This document shows, one piece after another, positions 44,461 to 55,630 of a stretch of 64,000 nt of DNA. How positions within the stretch are numbered: the first letter of the stretch is position 1; each line of letters begins with the position of its first letter. This DNA is from Scalesia atractyloides. Its lineage: Eukaryota; Streptophyta; Magnoliopsida; Asterales; Asteraceae. Under the pieces are notes generated by a model. It made no database searches. It was given only the letters and a program-made list of their open reading frames with translations, and had not been told where the DNA came from. The stretch lies in the NCBI GenBank assembly GCA_947069175.1, contig CAMTDV010000018.1, positions 42,234,869 through 42,298,868 on the forward strand, in the 5' to 3' direction. Both the position numbers and the translations under genes were made by a program.

Positions 44461-45156
44461 CATGCAATCTGGAAGGGTGAATGCCTGTACCCCGAGTTTT
44501 CAGTCTAAGGCTATAGTGTTCGTACAAATCCGCATTATCAGACCAGTCACTCTTACCTGTGAACTCTTAGGGTGAGTGTTCACTTTTAGGCTAAAGCATG
44601 TCTTCTCGAAACATTATCAAAACCCATCTACCTTGATCAATCGAACGAATTCCTAATCATTACTACCTTTGTGACACTACTCCGACATGTTGCCTTTGGT
44701 AATATGTTACAACTATATTCAATTCAGTTGGAACAAATTTCATTTTTATCTCACGACACTTTACAATCCTACTTCATTTTCAAATACTACTTATGTCTTT
44801 CAAATTTTCAAAATTTTATTCATTTGGATAAGATTTTTCAAATTTTATACACGAAGTTTCTTTATTTAAAAAAAAATACGATTAAAAATATTTATATCTT
44901 AAAAATTAATTTTAAAAGGTAAAGAATTTTCAACACAAACCATTAATTTGGTTTGTGTTTTCTCATCCAAAAATATAACAAAAGTTCATTTTTAAACAAG
45001 TTTCGAAACAATATCCACAATATTATTCCCTAAATACAAGAACAAGATTTTTGAACGAATACCAAGATAAGGTTTCCTATTTCACTATGATGCTTTAAAT
45101 TTATAACAAGTCTAAAATCTAACTTATTTTGTTTTCATTATAGCTACTTCTTCAAG

Positions 45157-46252
45157 ATGCCTCCTAACCGTGATGCCACTTGGAAAGCTGAAATGGCAGC
45201 ATTGATCACACAGCATCTAGCTACTGTACTCCCAGGCATTGTGACCTAGATTAATCAAAACTACAATAACAATAACAACAACAACAATGTTCCTACGCCG
45301 TGTAACTACAAACAATTCAACTCGGCTGAACCACTCAACTTTAATGGGTCTGAAGGAGCAACTGGGCTCCTACAATGGTTTGAGAGTATAGAAAGCATAT
45401 TCCGCCATGTTCAGTGTACTATTGAGCGCAAAGTAGAGTTTGCCTTGAGTGTTTTCCAAAAGAGAGCACTCACTTGGTGGAACGGGATCATGAGGGACAG
45501 AGGTGCGGAAGTAGCTATGGCACAAACGTGGGAAGAATTCAGGAGCCTTATGTTGAAAGAATTCTGCCCACGAAGCGAAATAAGGGCACTTGAAAACGAA
45601 TTTTACTATCTCAAATAAGATAGTGGGGAAAACCGTGCCTACACTGACCGGTTTGAACAGTTAAGCCTACTCTGCCCCACTATGGTCACACCTTTGGATT
45701 GGGCCATTGAGAAATACATTGATGGCCTACCTGATCCAGTTCAAGACATTGTCACTGGCAACAAACCTGCAACGCTTAGGGAGGCTAAGGAATTAGCCGC
45801 TACCCTAACTGACTCCCAGGTTAGGAAAGGGAAACTTTTAAGGGAGACAAGAAACGAACTAAGGAAACTACACAAGAGAAAACGAATGAAACAAACGGTG
45901 AATCTTCTAAAAATTCTAAGAAGCGTAAGACTTCAAAGAATTTTACGATTCCTGCACCAATCCCACTCAACTCAGTACCCGTTAGGGGGTCTTATCGTGG
46001 GAAACATCCTCGGTGCAATCGTTGCAAGTGTCACCACCCAACAAATTCTCCATGCCGCTAGTGTACAACCTGCGGTCTTTTTGGACAGCTAGCGGCGACT
46101 TGTCGCATCCAAAACCAAACAGCCCCTACTCAGACATGCCCACGTTATCCAGCTGGAGCATGTTTCAACTGCGGTGATTTAAATCATTTCAAGCGAAACT
46201 GCCCTAAGCTTGCTAATGCTAATGGACGAATGTACAATGTCAATGAGGTTTA
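45157..46252 (+). pseudogene. Element E gag (Retrotrans_gag and zinc region)
   Basis: Starts MPPNRDATWKAEMAALI at 45157. An in-frame TAG (45247-45249) follows VLPGIVT and an in-frame TAA (45616-45618) follows FYYLK. The gag core is clear (FNGSEGATGLLQWFESIESI, FALSVFQKRALTWWNGI, EFRSLMLKEFCP, RAYTDRFEQLSLLCP). A frame change near 45830-45850 moves the C-terminus to another frame, where a Cys-rich block and an intact CCHC knuckle (CFNCGDLNHFKRNC, about 46161-46202) are readable. The frame then stops at about 46250 with no protease after it. Gag would form the particle; this copy is broken. Confidence 0.85.
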
Positions 46253-47724
46253 AGCTGATGATCAAGCACTCATGATCATTTGAACCTCTATGTTTCCTTT
46301 TTATTATCCAAGAACTATGAACAATATTTCAATAATATTTGTAATGAAAATATAAATTTCAAGAAGTTTTTCTTCAATCTTGTTATTCGTATTTTGGTTA
46401 CAAATTCCAATATGATTACACTGTGTGTAATTTACAAATACATACCAAATTTTGAGGATTCTGTTCTTTATTGTTAGGAACTAAATCTCGCAAGAATAGC
46501 ATTTTATGACTTGCACACTAGTGCGTTCATACAATCCCTGCAAAATAAACACTACAAATACTATGTGTCCATTACTAATACTTTTGTATTCAAGACATTA
46601 CATGCGTGATTGATCATCTATCATGTATAGCACATGATTACAAATACACTTTTCCTTAGTATGTTGACTTAGCATACCTAGCACGTGATTTCAAGACATT
46701 TTACGACATACTTACATTGTTTATGACAATTTATACTTAATATATGATGCATACTACCAGTATGGTTGGTGTGAAACATATATTAATATTCGTACTAGAA
46801 TGAAATACCTATTACTCGTCTTGTTGAATGCAACTAGTATGAAACACGCCCAAATTCAATAGTTGTGGTGTTGCGACGATGTATGTTTGATTTCAATAAT
46901 GTGTTATGACGATGCTTATCTGATTCACTCATTGTTTCGACCTTATTATCTGTTTCCCTTATTTAACAAAAGGAGCTATGTGGACCATGTGACGAAATAC
47001 GTAATTATGGGTGCACACTTAATACGAGGATCGAACATGGAAATCATAGTAAGCTTTGTTAAGATGGTGGAATAAAATTTAGAGTGATTGGGTAACGAAA
47101 AGGTTATGACGCAATAAGACCACGGTGGATAAGCCGATGGTACTTCCTATATATAAGTGTTCTTATTGTGTTATTCTTTGGAACGTTACCAGGATTGCTT
47201 GAAGGTTTTATGTTATGTTGGACCAATATGTGATTATGTGATTATTTGATATTTGTTTATTGGATACAATGACGATTGACGAGTACATTCATTAACTCTA
47301 TTCGAGCCGACCGGGATTATATTACGGTGTTAAAGGTGACGCCTTGATACCATAGGTATGTTGACGCATCTCCTATGTATGGGATGCTCATGGTACATGG
47401 GATGTACCTCGTCGAACGTTAGAAACCGTGTACATATGGCCAGGCTTGAATGTACACCCCTTTGTTGCTAGGATTTAAACTAAAGACTTAGTATAACATA
47501 ATGTCATTTTTACACAATCGATGACATTTTAAAGATTCAGAAATTCTAAAGGTTGAATACCTTAAGATGCTTTGAATATCCTTGTTTTACGCTTTGGATC
47601 CCCCAAACATTCCCAACACCAAATGATACTCTGCATCTTTGGAATCTCGAGCCTTGTTATCCTTCAATTGTTTCAAACACAAACTCTACGGTCTCCTTCG
47701 AATAAAATTTCGGGACGAAATTTC
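46253..47724 (+). other. Element E non-coding tract between gag and polypurine tract
   Basis: AT-rich with only short random frames. It contains foldback copy C and no pol-like words in any frame. Confidence 0.6.
47084..47200 (+). repeat. Conserved foldback, copy C
   Basis: Inner arms ACGCAATAAGACCA and TGTTCTTATTGTGTTA pair imperfectly. The loop has CGGTGGATAAGCCGATGG and CTATATATAAG. This copy is outside an LTR, in the internal 3' tract. Confidence 0.8.
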
Positions 47725-47740
47725 CTAAAGTAGGGGAGAC
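47725..47740 (+). other. Element E polypurine tract
   Basis: CTAAAGTAGGGGAGAC immediately before the 3' LTR, preceded by GGGACGAAATTTC. Confidence 0.85.
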
Positions 47741-48477
47741 TATGACACCTGTGCAAAATTTCGGGCTTTCAAAAACTTTTCTTTGAAGGTATTCCGATAG
47801 CCAATGCTTAAACATAACCTATTTAATGTAACGTATGATCTGAAACAATGAGACAAGCTAAACATACCCTAAATATCCTTTACATAACTTAGAAATGAGT
47901 TTTGAAGGGTTTGGGATGTCAAAATCAAGCTTATTCGATCACGGGGACTCTTTATGTCAAACTACGAAAGTCTGCCAATTCTTGTAGCAATGCACACCTC
48001 GGAATAAGGTTATAAGCTTAACATACCTTAAATACCCTTTATATAACTTATAAATAAGTTTTGAGGGCTTCGGTATGACAAAAACACACTTTTGTAACTT
48101 CAGGGGCTATTTTGCAAATTCTGCGAAACTATGCCTTTTCGCGTATTTTGCTATCCGAACATGTACGAACATCCGAAAAAAAATTTAATCATTAAAATAT
48201 TATATTTTAGTGATTGGTGTGCAAAAATATCATCCGTTACGCATTTACGGTCACACAAGCGTTCGCTACGATTTTCATCGTAATTAACCGAAAACCGCGA
48301 CCGTACGACCAAAGGAACTGACCTATGGAACATTTTGGGGCACATTTCAAGTTTCCTATACTTTAACATCCTTATGGAGCTTATAAATCAGGTTAACGGG
48401 TGTTAAAAGTGCCAAAACACGTCAAAAACAAGTTCAGGGGCCATTTCTGCCAAATTTGAAACTTCAGCCCCTGCAAG

Positions 48478-48520
48478 GGCCTTACGGACCGTAAGGCCAA
48501 ACCCCATACTGTCCGTAAGG
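48478..48520. promoter_or_regulatory. GGCCTTACGG/CCGTAAGGCC dyad pair
   Basis: A perfect dyad with 10-bp arms and one central base spans 48478-48498. A second, half-degenerate unit (CCGTAAGG at 48513-48520) has its centre 24 bp further on. It has the same kind of placement as the GC dyads of the related solo LTR near 51283-51329, so a regulatory role is inferred. Confidence 0.65.
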
Positions 48521-49090
48521 GGTGCCCAGCACAACAAAAACGTGGCAGCAGCTTGCTATCTCCTTGGACACTAATCTATTCGACTTGTGCCACCTAGTAA
48601 CTGATCTTGACACTTGTTTGAAGCCCCTCTAGGATCATGACAACTTAAGGACATGTGTAATGATCTCATGGCACCAAAATCAACTAGAAATTCCATGTTG
48701 TTCTTCATTTTTGAACCTTTGAAACCATTTTCTTGATCCATTCTACTTCAATCTAAAATTTACAACAATCTCTGGAGTTCCTCTGAGTTTTCTTGACATT
48801 CCTTTAGTGTTGTAAGTGTTCTCAATCATGCTTTGTTCAATTCTTGTAGTTTAATTGGATTAAAAGTCACAAAGTTTGACTTTTGTTTGACTTCCAGATT
48901 TGATCATGAATTGATCAACACAAAATCCAATTGAACTTGTTAATATGATGATAATTAAGATGGTTATGGTCCTTAATGATCATACCTACTGATTTCCATC
49001 TTTTCTAGTCGTTGTGACGAGTCAAAAATGCGATAAATGCGCATTTCATGCCGAAACTAATTTTGGGTGTCAAAACAATTTGTTTTGGTA

Positions 49091-49495
49091 TCAAGTTCCC
49101 ATTACATCTACCTATCTTTATAGTTAGATGTTCGTGGAATGTTTAAAGTACTAATTGATAGTCCTTGATTGGATTCTGTGTACTTTAATGCGTATTTGAC
49201 AAGACAATTTGATGAGACAAATGACAAGACTAAATTCCCATTACATCTACCTATCTTTATAGTTAATATTTGTGGAATGTTTAAAGTACTAATTGGTAGT
49301 CCTTGATTGGATTCTGTGTACTTTAATGCGTATTTGACAAGATAATTTGACGAGACAAGTGACAAGACTAAATTCCCATTACATCTACCTATCTTTATAG
49401 TTAGATATTTATGGAATGTTTAAAGTACTAATTGGTAGTCCTTGATTGGATTCTGTGTACTTTAATGCCTATTTGACGAGACAATTGGCAAGTTG
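49091..49495. repeat. Three-copy tandem array, about 139 bp unit
   Basis: ATTACATCTACCTATC starts at 49101, 49240 and 49378. The 5' LTR has only one such unit (about 43019-43140). The 85-residue frame over it is a product of the repeat. Confidence 0.92.
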
Positions 49496-49500
49496 ACGAT

Positions 49501-52167
49501 TGTAACACCCCAAATCGCGTAAAACAACACGCGGCGGAAACACTTGGGGAGTCACGCCAACAAATTGTTCCTTGTTATAATTGTGAAAACTTTTGTCGTT
49601 TTTCAATGAGTACATTCAAACCTTTGTTGACTCGACTATACCCCAAGGGTATCTTTAATAGATCCTAAAAGATCTCTTTAACAAGACTAGCAAATCAACG
49701 AATGATTTGTTAGTCATAAACAGTTTTAATCGTTCCCAAACTACCCACCAAATCCAGTGAATAGCCTAATAACGGGATTGTCAATCCTATGGTACCATAA
49801 CTTACTACTGGGCGGCATAGCAATGTTAATGAATGTCATTCGTATCTTGGATAACGCACCAACAAGTTGTATCACATTATTGAAACCATATTCTTATATA
49901 AACCATAGTATTTGTACTTTGAAAACTTGAAAACAATTAGCACATATGAATCACCCCAAAACATTTGTAAAACATAAAAGAGGGGAGTGATGTACTCGCC
50001 TGGGATTTGCGGATAATCCTTGTACAAGTTTACAACGTCCGAAGATCAAGGAATCAAATGTGTGTCCTAAAAATGGATAATAATGTAAACATCAAAACTT
50101 GAATTCGGTGGATTTGGATAGAATGATACCTTATAAACCAAATGAGTATTGAAACTCATTTGACATGGTTTAATAAGTTAACATTCTGAGTTGGAAAGAG
50201 TTTTTGTGTGCTTTGACCCGTTATGACCCGTTAAGGTAGTTTAAGTCACTTTAACGCGTCATTTGCGTAACTACGCATTCGGATGGTTAGATATGTGTTA
50301 TGATAAGTCTTTAATGCCTAAATATGTTTGAAAATGTTATTTGATCAGAATACTTGTCAAAATTTATGTTCCATATACTTAAAGTTGATTTATTTGCGAA
50401 AAAGGCATTTTGGTCATTATTGAAGAACATAATAACTAATTATCATAACACTATCCGAATGACATGACCAATAGGTATAACCTCAGAGGGTTATTCCCTT
50501 TATATTTATGGTAACAAATATGTATTTGATCGGATCCGAAGATCCACCAAATGGGTCAGATTCGAAGGTCAAAGCGGTGGTCCAACCGTTCAACTTACGA
50601 CTCTAAACAAGCACTAAAATGAGAGCGACGATTTAGACATGTTTGGCATGTCTAATTAAGTTTATAAAAGAGTTTTGGCATCAAAACAAACTGTTTTGAC
50701 ACCCGAAAATTAGTTTTGGCATAAAATGCGCATTTATCGCATTTTTGACCGAACTTTGACTTGTCAAAATGACTAGAAATGGTGGAAATCATTAAGCATG
50801 ATCACTAAGGATCATAACCACCTTGATTACCATCATATTGCAAGATTCAGTTGGACTTTATGTTGATCAATTCATGATCAAATCTGGAAGTCAACAGAAA
50901 GTCAAACTGTTGAGTTTTAGCCCAATTAAACTAAAAAAAACTTGAAATAAAACATGAATGAATTACTTACAAACACTAGGGATGATCAAGGAATCACAGA
51001 GGAAACTCCAAAGTGGTTGCCTATTTCGGATTTGAGCAGAAAGGATCAAAGAAGGTGTTTGTAAAAGTTCAAAAATGAAGAATACCTTGGTTTTTATAGT
51101 TAAATTGGGTTAATTTGATCATGACAAGTGTTTGGAGATGCTCTAGGATGTTAACAAGTGTTGTAGAGGTGTTAGAAGCAGGCTAAGTGTGGCAAATTTC
51201 GAGCTAGGTGTCAAAAATTACGAATTGTGGCAAAGAAATGAGCTGGGAAGCTGCCAGCTTATATTTCTGTGTCTGATGGCTTCTCGTGGGCCGCGATTCG
51301 TTTAGGCTAAGGGAGTCGCGCCCCGCCAGAGGCTCAAATTTCAGAATTGGCAGAAATGGTCCCTACAGCCTCTAAACTTGTTTTTCGACGCTTTTTGACA
51401 CTTTTAACATCCGTTAACCCCATTTTTAAGCTCTATAAGGATGTTAAAGCATAGGGAACTTGAAATGCGTCAAAAAATGTCTCATAGGTCGGTTCGTTTG
51501 GTCGTACGGTTGCGGTTTTCGGTTAATTACGACGAAAATCGTAACGAACGCGCAAATGACCGTAATTGCGTACGAATGATATTTTTTGCATTTCAATCAT
51601 TAATATACTAGATTTTAATGATTACAAAAATTTTTGGATGTCCGTACATGTTCCGGATAGCGAAATACGCAAAAAGGCATAGTTTCGCAGAATTTGCAAA
51701 ATAGCCCCTGAAGTTACAAAAGCATGTTTTTGCCATACCGAAGCCCTCAAAAACTTATTTCTAAGCTATTTAAAGGGTATTTATGGTATGTTAAGCTTGT
51801 GAACTTGTTCCGGAGCATACGTCGCTGCGAGAATCGGCAGACTTTTGTAAATAGTCCTTGTGATCAAATAAACTTGTTTTTGACATACCAACCCTTCAAA
51901 ACTTATTTCTAAGTTATGAAAATGTTATTTAAGGTATGTTTAGCTTACGTAACTATTCTGGAACATACATTGTATTAAATTGGTTTCGTTTTGCGTAATA
52001 GCTTATGTATAACCTCTAGAAAAGCCTAGAGGAGATGAAATTGTACATGGACTAAAATGTATAAATGTCACATGTAATTACACAATTCTCAGGAATGAAA
52101 CACAGGATTTCATTAGATTCGGAATTGTTCGGTATTGTTTGATGCTTGACGAGGCTCAGATGTCACA
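49501..52167 (-). mobile_element. Inverted solo LTR (2667 bp) inside the element E 3' LTR
   Basis: Starts TGTAACACCCC and ends CAGATGTCACA (plus), flanked by ACGAT at 49496-49500 and 52168-52172. The uninterrupted 5' LTR reads GTTGACGATTATGTGC at the matching point, which confirms the insertion. It is a diverged member of the same LTR family in opposite orientation: its 51480-51720 matches the complement of 41430-41590 and 48190-48360. TATA box TATAAAAA (minus) near 51094. GC dyads decayed from the CTCGCGG type lie at 51283-51297 and 51315-51329. Confidence 0.95.
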
Positions 52168-52193
52168 ACGATTATGTGCTTATGTGGTTAGTT

Positions 52194-52308
52194 GTGATTA
52201 GGATAACGAAACAAGTGTAATACCATAAGAACATGGTGGATATGCCGCTGGTACTTCCTATATATAAGTGTTCTTATTGCATTACTCTTGTAGCGTTATT
52301 CGAGTCGC
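52194..52308 (+). repeat. Conserved foldback, copy D
   Basis: Nearly identical to copy B: inner stem GTAATACCATAAGAACA with TGTTCTTATTGCATTAC, loop with GGTGGATA, GCCGCTGG and CTATATATAAG. Confidence 0.85.
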
Positions 52309-53039
52309 TTTAGGATTTTATGTACGACTGATTTCAATGTTCGATATCTAAATCCTTAAAGAATCATTTCATGATTTGTATGATAGACTCTTATAAGGAT
52401 ATTTAGTATTATTATAAACCGTTGATTGATTTCTAATATACTCACGCAATTATTGACCAATTTCATATAGTTATTGATTATCCTTAATTGGATTTCTTAT
52501 AACATGCTCTCAAGTTTATGGACGATTTCAGAATGTTTACAAAGAAAAATGTACAATTTTCAATGGCATAAAAATAACTTATTATTAATCATATTGCCAT
52601 ATGCAAAACTCATTTTCTCACAAGTTTCATAATCAAGTTAATGCATTGCAATACTAAATCTTTTGCCAATCCTTGGCTACAAATAGTCCGTTTTCAATCG
52701 GCAACTCTCGTAGTTGTCGAAGTATTGCAACACTAAACTTTTTGCCATTAATTTGGCTAACAAAACTATGTACTTCCCAACATTGTTTGTTGACGTCTCT
52801 TTTTCACATATGTTTCAGGTTGATAATTATTCAAGTATGCTACACATAGGAATGCATTCGGGCTTTAGACTTCTTTTTAAACAAAAGAAAATTTGTTGTA
52901 TTCATTATATTGTAAAACAATGTTATTGATAATGAAACAATTTAGTACCAGTTGTGGCTGAGTAATTTGTAACATGACTCATCGATATTTCCGCCGCATG
53001 TTGTTGTATTACGCGATCGGAGTGTTACAATTTCAAATG

Positions 53040-53330
53040 TCTAGAACACCGAAATCTTTTATAAAATAAATATAACTATGTATATTTATTTAGAACGTTT
53101 AGAATCCAACAATTATATAAAATAAATATGATTACTGACATTCATTTCAAACGTCCATAACTCGAAGAGTTTATAAAATAAATATAACTATTTATAGTTA
53201 ATTCGAACGACTATTATTCGACGAGTATTAAAATAAATATAATTAGTTATATTTATTTACAACGTCTACGACTCGAAAACTTTATAGAATAAATATAATT
53301 ATTTATAGCGTTTAAACATAATTCGACGCA
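53040..53330. repeat. 56-bp tandem array of AT dyads (LTR D, right part)
   Basis: AAATAAATAT-type units start at 53064, 53120, 53176, 53231 and about 53287, spacings 56, 56, 55 and 56. Each unit is a diverged AT dyad followed by an AACG or AACGTC word. Element E is inserted within this array. Confidence 0.85.
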
Positions 53331-54967
53331 TTACTATGCGATCTTCACATACCATATTTTCCGAATCCTTTTGATAACCACTAAACGATAGTCGTATTAT
53401 TACCCGTCAACGTATATGAAAACTATTCGGGAAACTTGTTAATATATTTTACGAGTTATAGCAACTTATTTTTCATATACATATTCGTTACATATATGTA
53501 CGATCATCCGAGACAACTAACACGATCTTATAAAAATACTTTTATTTTTGTACACATTCTAAATCCCCCGAACATTAAGTATTCCTAAGATGTAGTATTC
53601 ATCACCGATCATAAATGGGAATACATAAGTATATCATTATCGTTTCCATACATTTAACAACACTTACCCATCGAATAATTCGATTAGCGATGCGGTAGAG
53701 CTCGGTGACACGTAGTCTAGCTACACCCTTTTATTAGAAACTTATAAGTTATTCCTTGATAGGAGTATTATAGATGGCATGCTAGCGAGTCACGTTTTTG
53801 GAAATGACATTATGGAATCTTAATATGCTAGATTTGCATTGGACATCAAGGTGAGTTCATAACCCCCACCTTTTACAGTTTTACAATTTTATAAATGTTT
53901 TCGGGGTGGAAAGACATGCAAGTTTCGCAAATGCACACAATATTTCGATGAATGAAAACAACAGATTTCTAAACCATGTTACAAACGAATTCCAACTAAC
54001 TCAACTGGTTTAAGAAGGTTTCTGCTAAATATATCGGTTTTACAAAACACACGCGTATTTTCAGAACGTGCATTAGTTTCATGACTAGTCACGAGATTTT
54101 TCCTAATTATAACGGGACTGGGTTGTCCTGCATACAAATAAAAGGACGGGTAGGTCCTGCTTTTAGTGTCAAACAGGCTAGGCCCATTTTCACTTGTGCG
54201 AGGCACAAAGACTCTGTGAGTTCATGTTTCCCCTTTTATTTATACTTTTTTATAGTTTTAAACGCTCGGGGATGTGTACATGTTACGATTGGTATAGCCA
54301 GGAAAATGAAAATATTTAGATCACATGCGAACAAGGCTTAAACGAAGGGGCCATTAATGTATAAACAAGTACCAAGGAACAAAGGGATAGATCTGTTGGA
54401 TTTTGGCGGGTCCCACACTGAACGGCAATAAAAACAGATCGTATCAGAGTGCTTTTGTGTCTAAAACGAGTGTCTCAGACACAAATTATCGTCAAGGTTT
54501 GGTCACCTGCTATTCAGGCATACAGATTAGTGTCCTTGCTAAACACTAATGATCTTACAAGTTTCATTATGCTATACATACCGAATTTATTACTTCTTTG
54601 CCGTACGCGGACATTGACGGTTAAACAAGTTTTACAAAAGCATACAAGGTTTTCATATGACATGCTGAGGAAAATGATTTTATTACGTTTTCTCAACAAT
54701 ATTTAAACCAGTTTCTAAAAAGATTTATTTCAAATCTTTTTCAAACAAACTATGAACTCGCCAACATTATGTTGATTTTTCGCATGTTTCTTTGTCAAGT
54801 TATATTTTAAACTATGGCACGATTGGAATAAGAAGACCCATGGGGATTTGAGTACTTAGCGGGCAGTTACTTTCTAGAAGTCTTAGAACATTAAATACTT
54901 CCGCTGTGAAATGAAGATACCACGATCACGCCCAGCTCTGATGTGATCGATTTATCGAGGTGTGACA

Positions 54968-55462
54968 CAAATCTTACTCTTGCACACGCCAACATTCTTA
55001 CAGTGGTGCGGTGTTTTCTTTGTTGTTGTTGCTCCACCAGTTGATGAGGTAGCACTAGAGCATTATCTTATGGAGGGAGTACCTCTTGATGTACATAAGC
55101 GGGTGATTGATGCTTTAGGGTGTTGTAAAAGGTGAAGTGCTCGAAGTATTGGTTCCACTACTCTGGACCTTGATATGGGAACCGGTATAAGAAGCGGTGT
55201 AGCTGGACAACTCAATAGGGTGTTGATGGGATTCGGAGGGTGGCATCTCTGGGTCAGAGTTGCTATCTTGTTGGTATTGGGTGGGATATGGGGAGTTGAG
55301 GTAATGGAAAGAATCACTTGACTGAGGGTGTGAGTAAGAGTGTCGGGAATGTTGTGGGTGCGAATCTTGTGAATGGGAGTACTGCGAGTGCGACTGCTAC
55401 GGGTGTGGAGGTCCTCGTCCTCTCGTAGTTCCTTTCCCCGGTCCTCTTAGTCTAGGCGGCAT
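54968..55462 (-). pseudogene. Gypsy F gag N-terminus
   Basis: Starts at the ATG of 55460-55462 with MPPRLRGPGKGTTRGRG, a basic start I associate with Asteraceae gypsy gags. A TAG at 55397-55399 follows 21 codons. The frame then stays open through a Ser/His/Gln-rich low-complexity segment (SHSQYSHSQDSHPQHSRHSY) and a FHYLNSPYPTQYQQ segment, and ends at a TAA near 55130. The core gag domain would lie beyond the break at 54967. It cannot make a product in this state. Confidence 0.65.
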
Positions 55463-55615
55463 TTTCCTATCAAATATTAAAAATCAATAAATACGTATAT
55501 AGGATTACTAGCCTAGTCTTAGTTTAAGTTAGACACAAAATTTTCTTAAGGAATATGTGATTATGATTTTTGAATTTAGACGTAAAAGGCTAGTGTCTAT
55601 ATGGCTCAAATTGTT

Positions 55616-55627
55616 GCTCTGGTACCA
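55616..55627 (-). other. Gypsy F primer-binding site
   Basis: Minus TGGTACCAGAGC, one base from the standard TGGTATCAGAGC, located three bases inside the LTR end TGTGACA. Confidence 0.8.
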
Positions 55628-55630
55628 ACC

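Larger units (their letters stand above)
41113..53029 (+). mobile_element. Gag-only non-autonomous gypsy element E with ATTTC target duplication
   Basis: LTRs at 41113-43996 and 47741-53029, PBS at 44000-44011, gag remnant at 45157-46252, polypurine tract at 47725-47740, and a perfect 5-bp duplication ATTTC (41108-41112 and 53030-53034). No protease, RT, RNase H or integrase is detectable between gag and the polypurine tract, so the element depended on others. The 3' LTR is enlarged by an inverted solo LTR. The whole unit lies inside LTR D. Confidence 0.93.
47741..53029 (+). repeat. Element E 3' LTR, carrying a nested solo LTR
   Basis: Starts TATGACACC where the 5' LTR has TGTGACACC, ends GGAGTGTTACA. 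Subtracting the nested insertion and one target copy leaves 2617 bp. It has a triplicated 139-bp unit before the insertion point and foldback copy D after it. A GGCCTTACGG dyad lies at 48478-48498. Confidence 0.9.
38928..54967 (+). repeat. Gypsy LTR D, split by element E
   Basis: Left part 38928-41112 starts TGTGACAAATGG; right part 53035-54967 ends TTATCGAGGTGTGACA. Without element E the LTR is about 4.1 kb. TATA box TATATAAA at 39342-39349, with AAAACCCTAA just before (39331-39340) and TGGGCC-TTT-GGCCCA at 39288-39302. Downstream is a CT-rich stretch (about 39386-39435), then GC-rich sequence like a host-gene 5' UTR. LTR A is its inverted homologue. The open frames at 39816-40247 are short, overlapping and without a domain, so I do not call them genes. 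Confidence 0.82.

Noticed and set aside
49108..49365. 85-residue frame with an internal repeat
   Set aside because: It is a translation of the 139-bp tandem array on the wrong strand.
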